Translations under genes and position numbers: made by a program | Shown here: positions 1 to 8,227 of the stretch, piece after piece | How positions within the stretch are numbered: the first letter of the stretch is position 1 | Layout of the letters: the number at the start of each line of letters is the position of its first letter | The notes under the pieces: generated by a model | What the model saw: the letters and a program-made list of their open reading frames with translations, nothing else | What the model was told of the DNA's origin: nothing | Database searches by the model: none | Assembly: GCA_013817045.1 (NCBI GenBank) | Contig: JACDDL010000003.1 | Coordinates: 1 to 41,365, forward strand | Source: Actinomycetota bacterium | GTDB lineage: Bacteria > Actinomycetota > CADDZG01 > WHSQ01 | Direction: 5' to 3' | DNA: 41,365 nucleotides

Positions 1-254
1 CCCTCTCCGACTTCATACTGCACCAGGTCCACCTCGGCCGCTATTTCGCTTGTGGCGCCAACCGTCTTGATCTCTTTGCCCTTCATGCCCTCCACGACTA
101 AAGACACTCCACAGAAGTCGGCTCCTTCTATGCAGGCGACGGCCAGGTGGGTGATCCGGCTGAGCGTGCTGTCGACATCCTCGTCTGAGACAAGGATGCC
201 GGCGAGCTCCTGCAGAGCGGCGTCGAGCTCTGCATGGGGCTCGAACTTAGTCAT
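1..254 (-). CDS. GAF-domain protein, C-terminus beyond the window edge
   Basis: About 84 N-terminal residues are visible, starting MTKFEPHAELDAALQELAG; the rest lies outside the window. The pattern (helical start, then an ITHLAVACIEGADFCGVSLV stretch) is typical of the GAF domain at the start of actinobacterial GAF-ANTAR antiterminators and related signalling proteins. The ATG at 252-254 is preceded by a strong purine-rich ribosome site (GGGAGGAG). It lies 137 nt downstream of the sigma-factor gene on the same strand, so the two may be co-transcribed. Whether an ANTAR RNA-binding domain follows cannot be seen; a plain GAF sensor is the alternative. Confidence 0.75.
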   Translation of the reverse strand, partial: MTKFEPHAELDAALQELAGILVSDEDVDSTLSRITHLAVACIEGADFCGVSLVVEGMKGKEIKTVGATSEIAAEVDLVQYEVGE

Positions 255-391
255 GGCTCTCCTCCCTCCCGGGGGGACAGGTCACAGCCGGCCATAGGAG
301 AATATCGCGCCTGCATCTGGTTTTTCGCCTGTCTCGGGTTCGGAGCCTAATGGAGCGCAGCCCCACAGGCTGGGGCAAGCGAACTACTGTC

Positions 392-1585
392 TCACCGCAA
401 CTCGACTTTATGCTGGGGCACCCGGATGTGCGGGTTCGCCTGCAGCTCGGCGGCACCTTCGGCCCTGGTAATTCCCATTCTGCGGACAAGGTTGGGGCCG
501 GTTGGGACGAGGATCCCCACGAAGCTTATCTGCTGACCCGCGTTCAGACTGAATCCCGATTCGGTCGGTTGTGTGAGCCGGATGAAGACGCGCTCTTGCC
601 TGCGGCCGATCCAGAAGCCCTCGTTCGCAGGAACCGACTGAACCATGACGCCTTGTCCACTAACCCGTTGACCCACAAAGGGCTTGAGGCCCTGAGCAGA
701 CGTGGACTTCCGCGGCCCTCCGGCGATGGTGAGAGGACGGGCGGTCTTGGCCGGTCTCGATGAAGGGGATTCGGGTTCGCCGGAGTTCGTCAGGAGCATC
801 CCTGCTCCGATGGCCGCGACGGTGGTGACTCCTATGGTTGCCGCCTGAGCGCGAGGGCTCCGCAACCATCGTCCCACCTGCTCCTTGAAGTGGTGAAGCG
901 CCGGAATCGGCCACAGCGCGCCAACGGGTCTCCGTCGCTGCAGCACCGGTTCGCTCAAACTTGCACAGTGTTCGCAGTTCAGGATGTGGTTTCCCGCTTC
1001 GAGCGCCTGTTGGCGGCGCCGGTCACCCGCAGAGAGAGCTACGAGCACCTGACGGCAGATGGGGCTGGGAGGATTGCTCTTCTCGAGGGCTAGAAGATAG
1101 TTGACCCGCAGTTTGGCGCGCGCCCTGGCCAGCTGTACGGCGACGCCCCCTGGGGTTGAGCCCATCTCCGCGGCGACCGTCGCCGTGTCCTTGCCACCCA
1201 CGCGCGCCACAATTGCCTCTTTTTCCCGGGGGGACAACCTCGCCAATGCGGCAGACACGGCAGTACCTTCTTCCCTGCGCAGCGTCTCTTCCTCCGGACT
1301 CGGGGGGGTGCGGAGATCTATCAGGCGGTGCAGGTGATCCCGCTTCAGGGTGTCATCACGGGCAAGCGACCGGGCAAGGTTCCGAGCGGTAACCACGGCA
1401 TAGGCGGTGAGCCCATCGTCGGTTATGCGAGGACGCGCCTCGATGAGCCGGGCAAGGGTTTCTTGAGTGAGGTCCTCGACCGTGTGCGGATCGCGGATCC
1501 TTGCACTCAGGACTCGGCGAATTACCGGGGTGAGCTCGAGGACATCTTGATGTTGCTCCGCTCTATCCCCCGCCGGCTCTGACAA
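392..1585 (-). CDS. ECF-type sigma factor fused to a zinc anti-sigma-like domain, TM helix and C-terminal domain
   Basis: A 397-residue protein, about twice the length of a plain ECF sigma factor. Residues 15-80 resemble sigma region 2 (DPHTVEDLTQETLARL) and 110-162 resemble region 4 (LSPREKEAIV, then a helix-turn-helix). Next comes H200-x3-C204-x2-C207, the H-x3-C-x2-C motif of zinc-binding anti-sigma (ZAS) domains, then a single hydrophobic helix at about 246-266 and a 110-residue C-terminal domain predicted outside the membrane. Sigma and anti-sigma functions therefore appear joined in one chain. Fused ECF groups of this general kind are known in Actinobacteria; its signal and target promoters are unknown. 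The TTG start at 1585 has AAGGGAACGGG upstream; no internal ATG precedes region 2. Confidence 0.85.
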   Translation of the reverse strand: MSEPAGDRAEQHQDVLELTPVIRRVLSARIRDPHTVEDLTQETLARLIEARPRITDDGLTAYAVVTARNLARSLARDDTLKRDHLHRLIDLRTPPSPEEETLRREEGTAVSAALARLSPREKEAIVARVGGKDTATVAAEMGSTPGGVAVQLARARAKLRVNYLLALEKSNPPSPICRQVLVALSAGDRRRQQALEAGNHILNCEHCASLSEPVLQRRRPVGALWPIPALHHFKEQVGRWLRSPRAQAATIGVTTVAAIGAGMLLTNSGEPESPSSRPAKTARPLTIAGGPRKSTSAQGLKPFVGQRVSGQGVMVQSVPANEGFWIGRRQERVFIRLTQPTESGFSLNAGQQISFVGILVPTGPNLVRRMGITRAEGAAELQANPHIRVPQHKVELR

Positions 1586-1789
1586 TTCCCGTTCCCTTGG
1601 TTACCCGGCCTCCCATCCATTCATGGTAGCGCCACCGCGGTTGGCTCGAGATGGCGACTCGAGGTCTCAAGTTCGTGCGTAATGTCCGGCCCTCCTACCC
1701 GTACCACCTAATAGAGACCATGTTCTTCGTGGGAGCAGGGCAGCCTGTCTCGGTCAATGAGAGCTGCTCACATCAGGACGGGAGGCAAC

Positions 1790-1972
1790 GTGGAAATACC
1801 GAAGCAGCAGATACTCGAGTTCGTCCCAGGTGGCTCGGACCAGGTGGGGCGCGCCGCCGAGTTGCTGCCGGAATGTGTGGACATCGAACGGGACGCGGGG
1901 TTGCTGTCGGACTTCGGCATCGACGTATCGGCGCTCCTCGGCCAGTTCAACGGGGGGGTTCGCAATGCGTGA
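1790..1972 (+). CDS. small conserved-looking protein of unknown function
   Basis: A 60-residue acidic protein (VEIPKQQILEFVPGGSDQ at the start, then LPECVDIERDAGLLSDFGID). The GTG at 1790 is chosen because GGGAGG lies six bases upstream; an in-frame ATG at 1757 lacks such a site. The layout, a short helix with an IPKxQIL start, an LPxxVD segment and a LLxxFGID segment, resembles small hypothetical proteins I recall from actinobacteria, but I cannot assign a function. It opens the + strand run that continues with the membrane protein at 2075 and the DUF2382 proteins, so a role in the same stress-related unit is a guess from position. Confidence 0.6.
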   Translation: MEIPKQQILEFVPGGSDQVGRAAELLPECVDIERDAGLLSDFGIDVSALLGQFNGGVRNA

Positions 1973-2074
1973 GTGCCTCGGCACGCCCCAGGCCGATACG
2001 AGCCCACAGACGGCAGTCCCTTCCGGCATGACGCACTGCGACGACGCCCACCGGCAACCACACAAGGAGCCGAC

Positions 2075-2761
2075 ATGAACCGAGAACCCGAGTACGGGGC
2101 TCATACCCGTACCGATAAGGCAGATGGAGCCGTAAACGCCTCAGACGAGGTGGATGTCTACAAGGCCAAGCCAGAGGTCACCATCGACGGACGCAGCGAG
2201 CACAGCCGCTCCCTGGACATTCCGGCGACGCTTGGCGGCTTTCTTGCAGCGCTTGGAAGCCTGCTTCTTCTTAGCGGTCTCATCAGCGCAATCATCGGAG
2301 TCGTCGGCTACCAGACCGGGGTCGGCGGCAACCGCAGCGAGCTATCGGTGGCGGGCCTTGCCGGAGGCCTCATCACTTTGTTCATAGCCTTTCTCATTGG
2401 GGGGTGCACGGCTGCGCGCATTGCCCGTCACCATGGAACACGGCATGGGCTGATGACTGTGGTGTGGATGGTCGTTCTGGCTGCTGTGTTTGCAGCACTG
2501 GGGGCGTGGTTCGGAGCAGAGTACGACCTCTTTTCGAGCCTGAATGCACCGCAGTTCTTCACCTCCGACGCGCTCGCAGCAGGAGCGATCATCAGCAGCC
2601 TTGTGGCGCTTGCAGTAATGCTTCTCGGCGGTTATCTGGGAGGGCGTTTGGGTGAGCGCTCGAGCCGGGCCGGCGAGGCCGAATTGGTCGAGACCCGCCG
2701 AGGGGTCACCACCCAAGAGGGAGGCATTCTGCAGCGGCGGCGTGAAGGGGGACGGCTTTGA
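2075..2761 (+). CDS. four-helix integral membrane protein
   Basis: A 228-residue protein: a polar 45-residue N-terminus, then four hydrophobic helices at roughly 49-75, 92-112, 125-147 and 170-195, and a basic, Arg-rich tail. Helix 1 begins PATLGGFLAALGSLLLL and helices 3-4 contain Gly/Ala-rich packing faces. The ATG at 2075 follows AAGGAGCCGAC; the open frame extends upstream without a ribosome site. The stop overlaps the next gene start by 4 bp (TTGA), so it is translationally coupled to the DUF2382 protein. No catalytic motif is visible. It is probably a membrane-stress or envelope protein by association, with low certainty. Confidence 0.8.
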   Translation: MNREPEYGAHTRTDKADGAVNASDEVDVYKAKPEVTIDGRSEHSRSLDIPATLGGFLAALGSLLLLSGLISAIIGVVGYQTGVGGNRSELSVAGLAGGLITLFIAFLIGGCTAARIARHHGTRHGLMTVVWMVVLAAVFAALGAWFGAEYDLFSSLNAPQFFTSDALAAGAIISSLVALAVMLLGGYLGGRLGERSSRAGEAELVETRRGVTTQEGGILQRRREGGRL

Positions 2762-3240
2762 ATCAAACAGAGATTCCCGCCAATGAACCTGGGGACACAT
2801 CTGATGACATCGGGTCCTCCGAAACCTCGGTAGTCCGGCGCGAGGAGGAGCTCGGCGTCGGCACGACCGCAGAGCAAGTCGGTTCCGTGCGTGCTCACAA
2901 GTCGGTCGAGACCTTCCCGATCCGGCAAGTGGTGGACCGCAATGTCGAGCACGCCGACGTCGAACGTCAGACGCCTGCAGCAGAGGACTCCGGAGAGATC
3001 GAGACCTTGCCGGATGGCTCCGTCTCCATCCCGATCTTTGAAGAGGAGCTGGTGGTGACCAAACGGATGGTCGTACGAGAGCGTGTCGTCGTCCGGAAAT
3101 CGACGGTCACCGATGAGCACGTGGTCGAGGCGGAGCTCAAGCGGGAGCGCATCGACATCGAAGCGGATCCGTCTGTCGAGAACGTAGTCCATCACTCGGA
3201 AGGGAACCGGGCGGGAGAAGCACCTCCCGAAGAGATGTAA
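2758..3240 (+). CDS. DUF2382 (YsnF/AvaK-type) stress protein
   Basis: A 160-residue, highly charged soluble protein. The repeated alternation of Val/Ile and Glu/Arg in VVRREEELGVGT, IPIFEEELVVTKRMV and RVVVRKSTVTDEHVVEAEL is the DUF2382 signature found in B. subtilis YsnF and cyanobacterial AvaK, which are linked to general stress. The TTG start at 2758 overlaps the upstream stop (TTGA), with GAAGGGGGACGGC as ribosome site. A second DUF2382 protein lies 1 kb downstream, on the other side of the TM-helix channel-like gene. The molecular activity of the family is not known. Confidence 0.85.
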   Translation: MNQTEIPANEPGDTSDDIGSSETSVVRREEELGVGTTAEQVGSVRAHKSVETFPIRQVVDRNVEHADVERQTPAAEDSGEIETLPDGSVSIPIFEEELVVTKRMVVRERVVVRKSTVTDEHVVEAELKRERIDIEADPSVENVVHHSEGNRAGEAPPEEM

Positions 3241-3314
3241 ACGCGTGGATCAGAGTGTTTCGGGTCTTGATAGAGCAACTGACATGTACATGAACTAGGA
3301 AAAGGAGAAGCAAT

Positions 3315-4106
3315 ATGGAGGAGTTTCAAGACGGTTTGGGGGATGCGTGGGGGTCCATCGCCACCTTTCTGCCCAAGCTTGTGGGCTTCCTGCTTATTTT
3401 GGTTATCGGGTACTTCATCGCCAAGGCGATTGCAAAGATCGTTGACCGCGTACTCGAGCGAGTGGGTTTCGACAAGCTGGTAGAGCGTGGAGGGGTCGGC
3501 AAAGCCCTGGAGAGATCCAAGTACGATGCCTCCGCCATTCTGGGGAAAGTCGTGTTCTATGCACTCTTCCTGTTCGTTCTGCAGCTGGCTTTTGGGGTGT
3601 TCGGCCCCAATCCCATCAGCGATTTGATTCGTGGCGTCATTGCATATCTCCCAAACGTTTTCGTTGCCATCGTCATCATCGTGATAGGCGCTGCTATTGC
3701 TGCTGCGGTCAAAGAGATAATCGAAGCGTCTCTCGGAGGGCTCAGCTACGGGCGCGGACTTGCGTTAGGTGCAAGCGCACTGATTCTAGGTGTTGCGCTG
3801 TTCGCAGCGCTGGACCAGCTCAACATCGCCGAAGACATCGTCAAGGGACTCTTCTACGCAATCCTGGCCATCATGGTCGGCTCTGCGGTCATCGCGATCG
3901 GCGGCGGCGGCATCAAGACCATGAGCGGTTATTGGGAGCGGGCTGCCCAGAAGGCAGAGGAGGAGTCCTCCAACATGAAGGAAGAAGCTCAAGGGAGCAA
4001 GGAGCGCATCCAGGAGCGCGCTCAGGAGCGTTCAGAGCAGGCAAAGGCGTCCGGTGGCGGGGCAGACGAGCAGTCTGGCGCTCGTTCTGCCGGCAACGTC
4101 GGCTAG
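3315..4106 (+). CDS. conserved TM-helix / mechanosensitive-channel-type membrane protein
   Basis: A 263-residue protein with about five hydrophobic helices. The first, FLPKLVGFLLILVIGYFIAK at 18-37, followed by AIAKIVDRVLERVGFDKL, is characteristic of the TM-helix repeat seen in small MscS-related proteins; a second copy of the pattern starts at YLPNVFVAIVIIVIGAAIA. The C-terminal 60 residues form a charged, Glu/Lys/Arg-rich helix likely to be a cytoplasmic coiled coil. The beta domain of true MscS is absent, so pore function is uncertain. The start ATG has AAAAGGAGAAG upstream. It lies between two DUF2382 genes, which suggests a role in osmotic or envelope stress. Confidence 0.8.
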   Translation: MEEFQDGLGDAWGSIATFLPKLVGFLLILVIGYFIAKAIAKIVDRVLERVGFDKLVERGGVGKALERSKYDASAILGKVVFYALFLFVLQLAFGVFGPNPISDLIRGVIAYLPNVFVAIVIIVIGAAIAAAVKEIIEASLGGLSYGRGLALGASALILGVALFAALDQLNIAEDIVKGLFYAILAIMVGSAVIAIGGGGIKTMSGYWERAAQKAEEESSNMKEEAQGSKERIQERAQERSEQAKASGGGADEQSGARSAGNVG

Positions 4107-4237
4107 ATAGTCCGAGCATTTGACCGCAGAGAGAAGGGAGAGATCAGGTGGGCTGGGTCAGAAAGTGGCCCGGGGACGATTCGTAGCGCGGTACGGAACA
4201 GATGGGTTAGCGAAGGAAAGAAGGAGAAGGAGGAGAA

Positions 4238-5014
4238 ATGAGTCAAGAGTTTCTTGAGAGCGTTGGAAGCGACATCATTTCCACTGATGGCAGCAAGATC
4301 GGCACCGTGGAGGAAATCTACCTCGACCAGCAAACCGACCAGCCCGAATGGGTGTTGGTGAAGACCGGCTTGATGGGAGGCTCGAGCTTCGTTCCGCTTG
4401 CCGGCGCATCTATGGAAGAGGGGGCGGTGCGGGTTTCCCATGAGGAGCAGAAGGTGAAGGACTCGCCGGATGTCCTTGCCGACGGCGAACTGTCCCAGGA
4501 AGAGGAGGCCGAACTCTACCGTTATTACGGCATCGAGTATTCGGAGTCGAGCTCGGACACGGGGCTCCCCGAAGGCACGCCAGACACTGGACAGCGTGAG
4601 CCGGTGGGCCGTGACGTAAGCGGACCAACGACCGACGACGCGATGACGCGCTCCGAGGAGGAGCTTCAGGTCGGCAAGACACAGCGGGAAGCAGGGCAGG
4701 CGCGGCTCAAGAAGTACGTGGTTACGGAAAACGTCAGCGAGACGGTTCCGGTGCAGCGTGAGGAACTGCAGATCGAGCGTGAGCCCATAACCGACGCCAA
4801 CGTCGACGAAGCGACTTCCGGACCCGAGATCTCGGAGGAAGAGCACGAGGTCACTCTTACCGAGGAAGAGGTTGTCGCGAACAAGCGGGTCGTCCCCAAG
4901 GAGCGCGTGCGGATGTCAAAGGACACCGTCACAGAGGAGCGAGAGATCTCCGAAGAACTGCGCAAGGAGCGCATCGAAGCGGAGGGCGACGTAAGCGAGA
5001 AGTCCTCCCAATAG
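4238..5014 (+). CDS. PRC-barrel plus DUF2382 fusion protein
   Basis: A 258-residue protein with two parts. Residues 1-80 form a PRC-barrel domain (IISTDGSKIGTVEEIYLD, then EWVLVKTGLMGGSSFVPLAG), a small beta barrel found in ribosome maturation and stress proteins. A Glu-rich linker leads to a DUF2382 domain at about 140-250 (LKKYVVTENVSETVPVQRE and VVANKRVVPKERVRMSKDTV). PRC-DUF2382 fusions are common in actinobacteria and cyanobacteria and often accompany general-stress genes. The ATG follows an AGGAGAAGGAGGAG ribosome site. It is the last gene of the unit, ending 18 bp before a strong terminator. Confidence 0.88.
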   Translation: MSQEFLESVGSDIISTDGSKIGTVEEIYLDQQTDQPEWVLVKTGLMGGSSFVPLAGASMEEGAVRVSHEEQKVKDSPDVLADGELSQEEEAELYRYYGIEYSESSSDTGLPEGTPDTGQREPVGRDVSGPTTDDAMTRSEEELQVGKTQREAGQARLKKYVVTENVSETVPVQREELQIEREPITDANVDEATSGPEISEEEHEVTLTEEEVVANKRVVPKERVRMSKDTVTEEREISEELRKERIEAEGDVSEKSSQ

Positions 5015-5032
5015 GTTCGCAGGTTCATCGTG

Positions 5033-5060
5033 AAAGCCCTCCCCGTGTGGGAGGGCTTTT
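5033..5060 (+). terminator. intrinsic terminator after the stress gene run
   Basis: Perfect 11-bp stem (AAAGCCCTCCC at 5033-5043 with GGGAGGGCTTT at 5049-5059), 5-nt loop, then a T tract. It follows the PRC-DUF2382 stop by 18 bp. The A-rich 5' arm means it could also act on the opposite strand. Confidence 0.9.
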
Positions 5061-5105
5061 GCGCGACCGGAGACATAGGTGCTTAGGTTAATCGTCAGGG
5101 TCCGG

Positions 5106-5651
5106 TCAAGGCATGTCCTGCATGAGCTTCAGCACCTTGGTTATCGTGTTCCAGTTCCGAGCCGTCGCAGAGGTCCCGAGACTTCGCTCGAAGTAATCGG
5201 TGGTCAGCTTGGATCTACCTGACCCGTTGGGGTAACGGAGGTAGATCTCCCGGCCTCTGACTTCGAACTCGTCGGGCGGCGAGCGATCGGGGTCGAGCTT
5301 CGCAAGCGCTTTTCCTTCAGGTGCGTCGGCGAGAAACATGACGTGTAACGATGTGAACTCAGCACCTTTTGTGATGAACGGGTTCCCGACAACGACACCT
5401 TCCAGATCGCGGCGGGTACGCAGGTGAACGGAGACAGTAAGGCCGAAGGTCCCGGCCATGGCGCGCTCGATACCGGCGGCGAGCTTCGCCGGGGCGGATG
5501 CGCGGCTTCCGAACACGATATTGCCGCTCTGCACGCACGAAACGACTTCCTGATGCCCTAGTTCCTCGAACATCGACCGCAGCTCTGGCATTGCGACCTT
5601 GTTCTTCCCTCCGACGTTGATTCCACGGAGGAAGGCAACGTAGGTCGGCAC
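5106..5651 (-). CDS. DUF1697 family protein
   Basis: A 181-residue protein with the full family layout: N-terminal YVAFLRGINVGGKNKVAM, a central CVQSGNIVF segment (the family SGN motif), and a C-terminal TTDYFERSLGTSATARNWNT segment. Length matches the family. The family has a ferredoxin-like fold and no established reaction. The GTG at 5651 is preceded by TAGAAT and six bases, with no ribosome site, so the message is probably leaderless. It stands alone, with its 3' end facing the stress-operon terminator. Confidence 0.9.
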   Translation of the reverse strand: MPTYVAFLRGINVGGKNKVAMPELRSMFEELGHQEVVSCVQSGNIVFGSRASAPAKLAAGIERAMAGTFGLTVSVHLRTRRDLEGVVVGNPFITKGAEFTSLHVMFLADAPEGKALAKLDPDRSPPDEFEVRGREIYLRYPNGSGRSKLTTDYFERSLGTSATARNWNTITKVLKLMQDMP

Positions 5652-5657
5652 GGCTCT

Positions 5658-5663
5658 ATTCTA
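5658..5663 (-). promoter_or_regulatory. -10 box for a leaderless DUF1697 mRNA
   Basis: TAGAAT on the - strand, six bases upstream of the GTG. A weak TTGCAT lies 15 bp further upstream. No Shine-Dalgarno sequence intervenes, so transcription should start at or next to the start codon. Confidence 0.5.
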
Positions 5664-5682
5664 TTAGCAAAGGGAGCGATGC

Positions 5683-5719
5683 AAAAAGAGAGGGCCCGGC
5701 TACAGGGCCCTCTCTCTTT
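5683..5719 (-). terminator. intrinsic terminator of the metallopeptidase gene
   Basis: On the - strand, an AGAGAGGGCCC / GGGCCCTCTCT stem (11 bp, seven-base GC-rich loop region) is followed by a run of five T. It lies 21-58 bp past the stop codon at 5741. Confidence 0.85.
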
Positions 5720-5740
5720 GCGGAAACCGCTGCTGGCGTG

Positions 5741-8002
5741 CTAACCGCCCGGCTGCAGCACTCCTCCGTTCACCTTGAGCCTGTAGGGCGCGTACTGAGC
5801 TGGTGTGATCGCCTCAGTCGGTTCGTCGTACGTAACTATGGCTGCGACCGTCTCGGCCGATCCTCCGATGGCTCCGGTTAGCCCGGCTCCGCTCAGGCTT
5901 CCATCGAAGGAAGGGCCCAGCGGGATCTCGGCAATCCACGCCTCATCACCTGCATCGGTGTAGGAGACAAGCTGCACGGTGAAGCCGCTTACGCGAATGC
6001 GGCGGACTTCGGTCATGGAGCGCCACTTGGCCAACGACTTGCCCTGGGAGACAGATTTCCGTCCGACCTTGACCTTGTCGATCCACCAACCCGGGCCGTC
6101 CACCACCGAATCCGTCACATAGCGGAACGACAGGAGCACCTTTTTGCCGGCGTACTTGGCAAGGTTGAAACGCTCGGTCTTCCACCCCTTCGAGTTGCCT
6201 GTGAACCCCGGCAGGTTTTGCTTGACTGCGGAGATCGTGCCGGGATCCGCCGTCTTCGTGGTGTCTTTGTTGCGAAGGCTCTTGTACGTCTTTCCGTCGT
6301 TGGTCGAGATTTGAACGAAGCCGAAGTCCCAGAGCTCCTCGGTGTTCCACTTGGTTCGGAAGGTGAGCTGAGGCTTCCCGTTGGGCACTCTCACTCGCTG
6401 GATTATGGCGCGATCCAAATTGGGCCCAGAGCCCGAGTACAGGGCGGGGTTGCCCTCGTGATGCGGCGGTTTGCGATCGACCTTCCATTCAACAGGCCGG
6501 GAGGGCAGCTTCGAGGCGCCGTTGAACTTGACCCGCGAGATGGCGTCCGCGGAGAGGTAGTCTCCGGAGTCGTTTCGAAGCCGGACGTAATCCGATCCGT
6601 TGGGCGGCGCGCCGGCCTTGGAGTAGCTGTGTCTGGTGTTGAAGTTAATACTGGCGGCAAGCGTGTCCGTTTGATAATCGGCCGCCTCGCCGCCGTTGAG
6701 AGCAGCACCTTCGCCGAGCACCTCGTCGAGCGCCACCATGGCCGCCCACCTGTGAAGGGTGTCGGCGGCGGTAACCCCGGCGCTGCGGTTCTCGAGGAGC
6801 TTCTCGAGGGATCTGAGCCCGTTTGCGTTGTCGCGATGGAGCATCCGCATGAAGCCGGATCCGTAATGATCGGCCAGGTACTCCATCATCGTGTAGACGG
6901 CCCCGTAGTCACAAAGGGTTTCGTCGGAACCCTGATCCTCCCACGCGGTCAACGAGTTCTCGGGGCCTCCCCCCCGGGGGTTGGGGTTGGCGGCGGTTTC
7001 CCTCCCCAGGTAGCCGAGAAAGCATTGGACATGGGAATCGAAGTCCTGGTCGGTGATGGGCAGGCTCGGGTCGACATAGTCGGTGATGGTTTGGGCCCAG
7101 TCTGACAACCCCTCGTCGACCCAGATGGACTCATCCGGATCCTCGTAGTACTCGAGGAGATGCTGGTATTCGTGCGCAAAGACTCCTTCGTACAGGAAGG
7201 CACGTGCCGGTGCACTTGCACACGGGTCGCCCGGAGCGGGGTCGTTTGGTGGGTTGGCACCGGTGCGATGGAGCCAGTCGAAGCCGTCGATCGTCATGAC
7301 GTTGCGGTCGACCAGCTCATTGAACAGTGAGTAGAAGAAGCCGGCGATATAGGTGAGCTCGTTGGCATTGTCCATGTCATAGAAATTGTCGTCCCGGACG
7401 TTGTCTACGAGAACGACGGTGTTGTCACCCTGTCCTCGGTAGTAGTTCGCCGGGAGATCGACTTCTTCCGGGAGGATGGCGTTTGAGCCGTTGCGATCGG
7501 GGGGGACACTGAAGGCCTGAGACTCCACTGGATACATGTTCGAGTCGAACTCATCGATCAGATAGTCGACCTGTGCGTCTGTGATCCTGGTCCGTTCGCC
7601 GTTGCGGCAGTCGTTGGGCTGAAAGTTGAGATTGGTGGAGATCTCGTCGTTGTCCTGAGCGACCCATACTTCGATCTTGTCACCCACCCCGCGAAGGCGG
7701 TAGTCCTTCAGGTAGATAGCATCCTGAGCGTCATCCAGCGCCAACCAAGTCCGGATGTCACCTTCGACCGGGGGCGCGCCGCTCCTGGCTGCAGTGCGTC
7801 GAACCGCCTGGCGCGCGGTTTTCTGCACATCACCCCGGAATGGCAGGGGCCGCCCCTTGTTGTAGTCGGGGCCCACATGCCGGGTGTCGTCCCGTGACGG
7901 GCCGCGGGCGGCCGCGGCAGCACCGGCGGCGCCCACGGTCGGAATCATCATTGCGAGGAGGCCTAAGCCCAGTGACAGGGTTGCAAGTCGCTTTCCGGGC
8001 AT
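5741..8002 (-). CDS. secreted zinc metallopeptidase (HExxH, M30/M6-like)
   Basis: A 753-residue exported protein. The ATG at 8002 is chosen because it begins a signal peptide (MPGKRLATLSLGLGLLAMM, then an Ala-rich cleavage region). Residues 277-281 are HEYQH and W294-V-D-E297 supplies the likely third zinc ligand, the HEYQH...W(V/L)xE layout of hyicolysin-type (M30) peptidases. Around 570-680 is a beta-rich segment ending in GPGWWIDKVKV, like the MAM-type domain of immune-inhibitor-A (M6) peptidases. It probably degrades extracellular protein. A terminator follows it. The exact peptidase family is uncertain; the zinc site is clear. Confidence 0.82.
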   Translation of the reverse strand: MPGKRLATLSLGLGLLAMMIPTVGAAGAAAAARGPSRDDTRHVGPDYNKGRPLPFRGDVQKTARQAVRRTAARSGAPPVEGDIRTWLALDDAQDAIYLKDYRLRGVGDKIEVWVAQDNDEISTNLNFQPNDCRNGERTRITDAQVDYLIDEFDSNMYPVESQAFSVPPDRNGSNAILPEEVDLPANYYRGQGDNTVVLVDNVRDDNFYDMDNANELTYIAGFFYSLFNELVDRNVMTIDGFDWLHRTGANPPNDPAPGDPCASAPARAFLYEGVFAHEYQHLLEYYEDPDESIWVDEGLSDWAQTITDYVDPSLPITDQDFDSHVQCFLGYLGRETAANPNPRGGGPENSLTAWEDQGSDETLCDYGAVYTMMEYLADHYGSGFMRMLHRDNANGLRSLEKLLENRSAGVTAADTLHRWAAMVALDEVLGEGAALNGGEAADYQTDTLAASINFNTRHSYSKAGAPPNGSDYVRLRNDSGDYLSADAISRVKFNGASKLPSRPVEWKVDRKPPHHEGNPALYSGSGPNLDRAIIQRVRVPNGKPQLTFRTKWNTEELWDFGFVQISTNDGKTYKSLRNKDTTKTADPGTISAVKQNLPGFTGNSKGWKTERFNLAKYAGKKVLLSFRYVTDSVVDGPGWWIDKVKVGRKSVSQGKSLAKWRSMTEVRRIRVSGFTVQLVSYTDAGDEAWIAEIPLGPSFDGSLSGAGLTGAIGGSAETVAAIVTYDEPTEAITPAQYAPYRLKVNGGVLQPGG

Positions 8003-8227
8003 AGAATTTTTCCATTCTCGAGAGCTCCCAGCGGACAGTTGCTTGAACCCGAGGAATATAGCCCGAACTGTGCACATCCTGTTACCACCCCGGCGCGTTG
8101 AGTAAGCTTGTTACCGACTTTCTTCTGGTCGATCGGGATAGGGCGGGGCCCTGCCGGGTCGACTAGGGTGGCGGCAGGCCGGGCTCGAGTGCCGGGTCAT
8201 GGGCTGCATCACAAGAGGGGGTTGTGG

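Noticed and set aside
361-380. Hairpin GCCCCA/TGGGGC between the sigma and GAF genes
   Set aside because: Six-bp stem without a T tract on either strand; not supported as a terminator.
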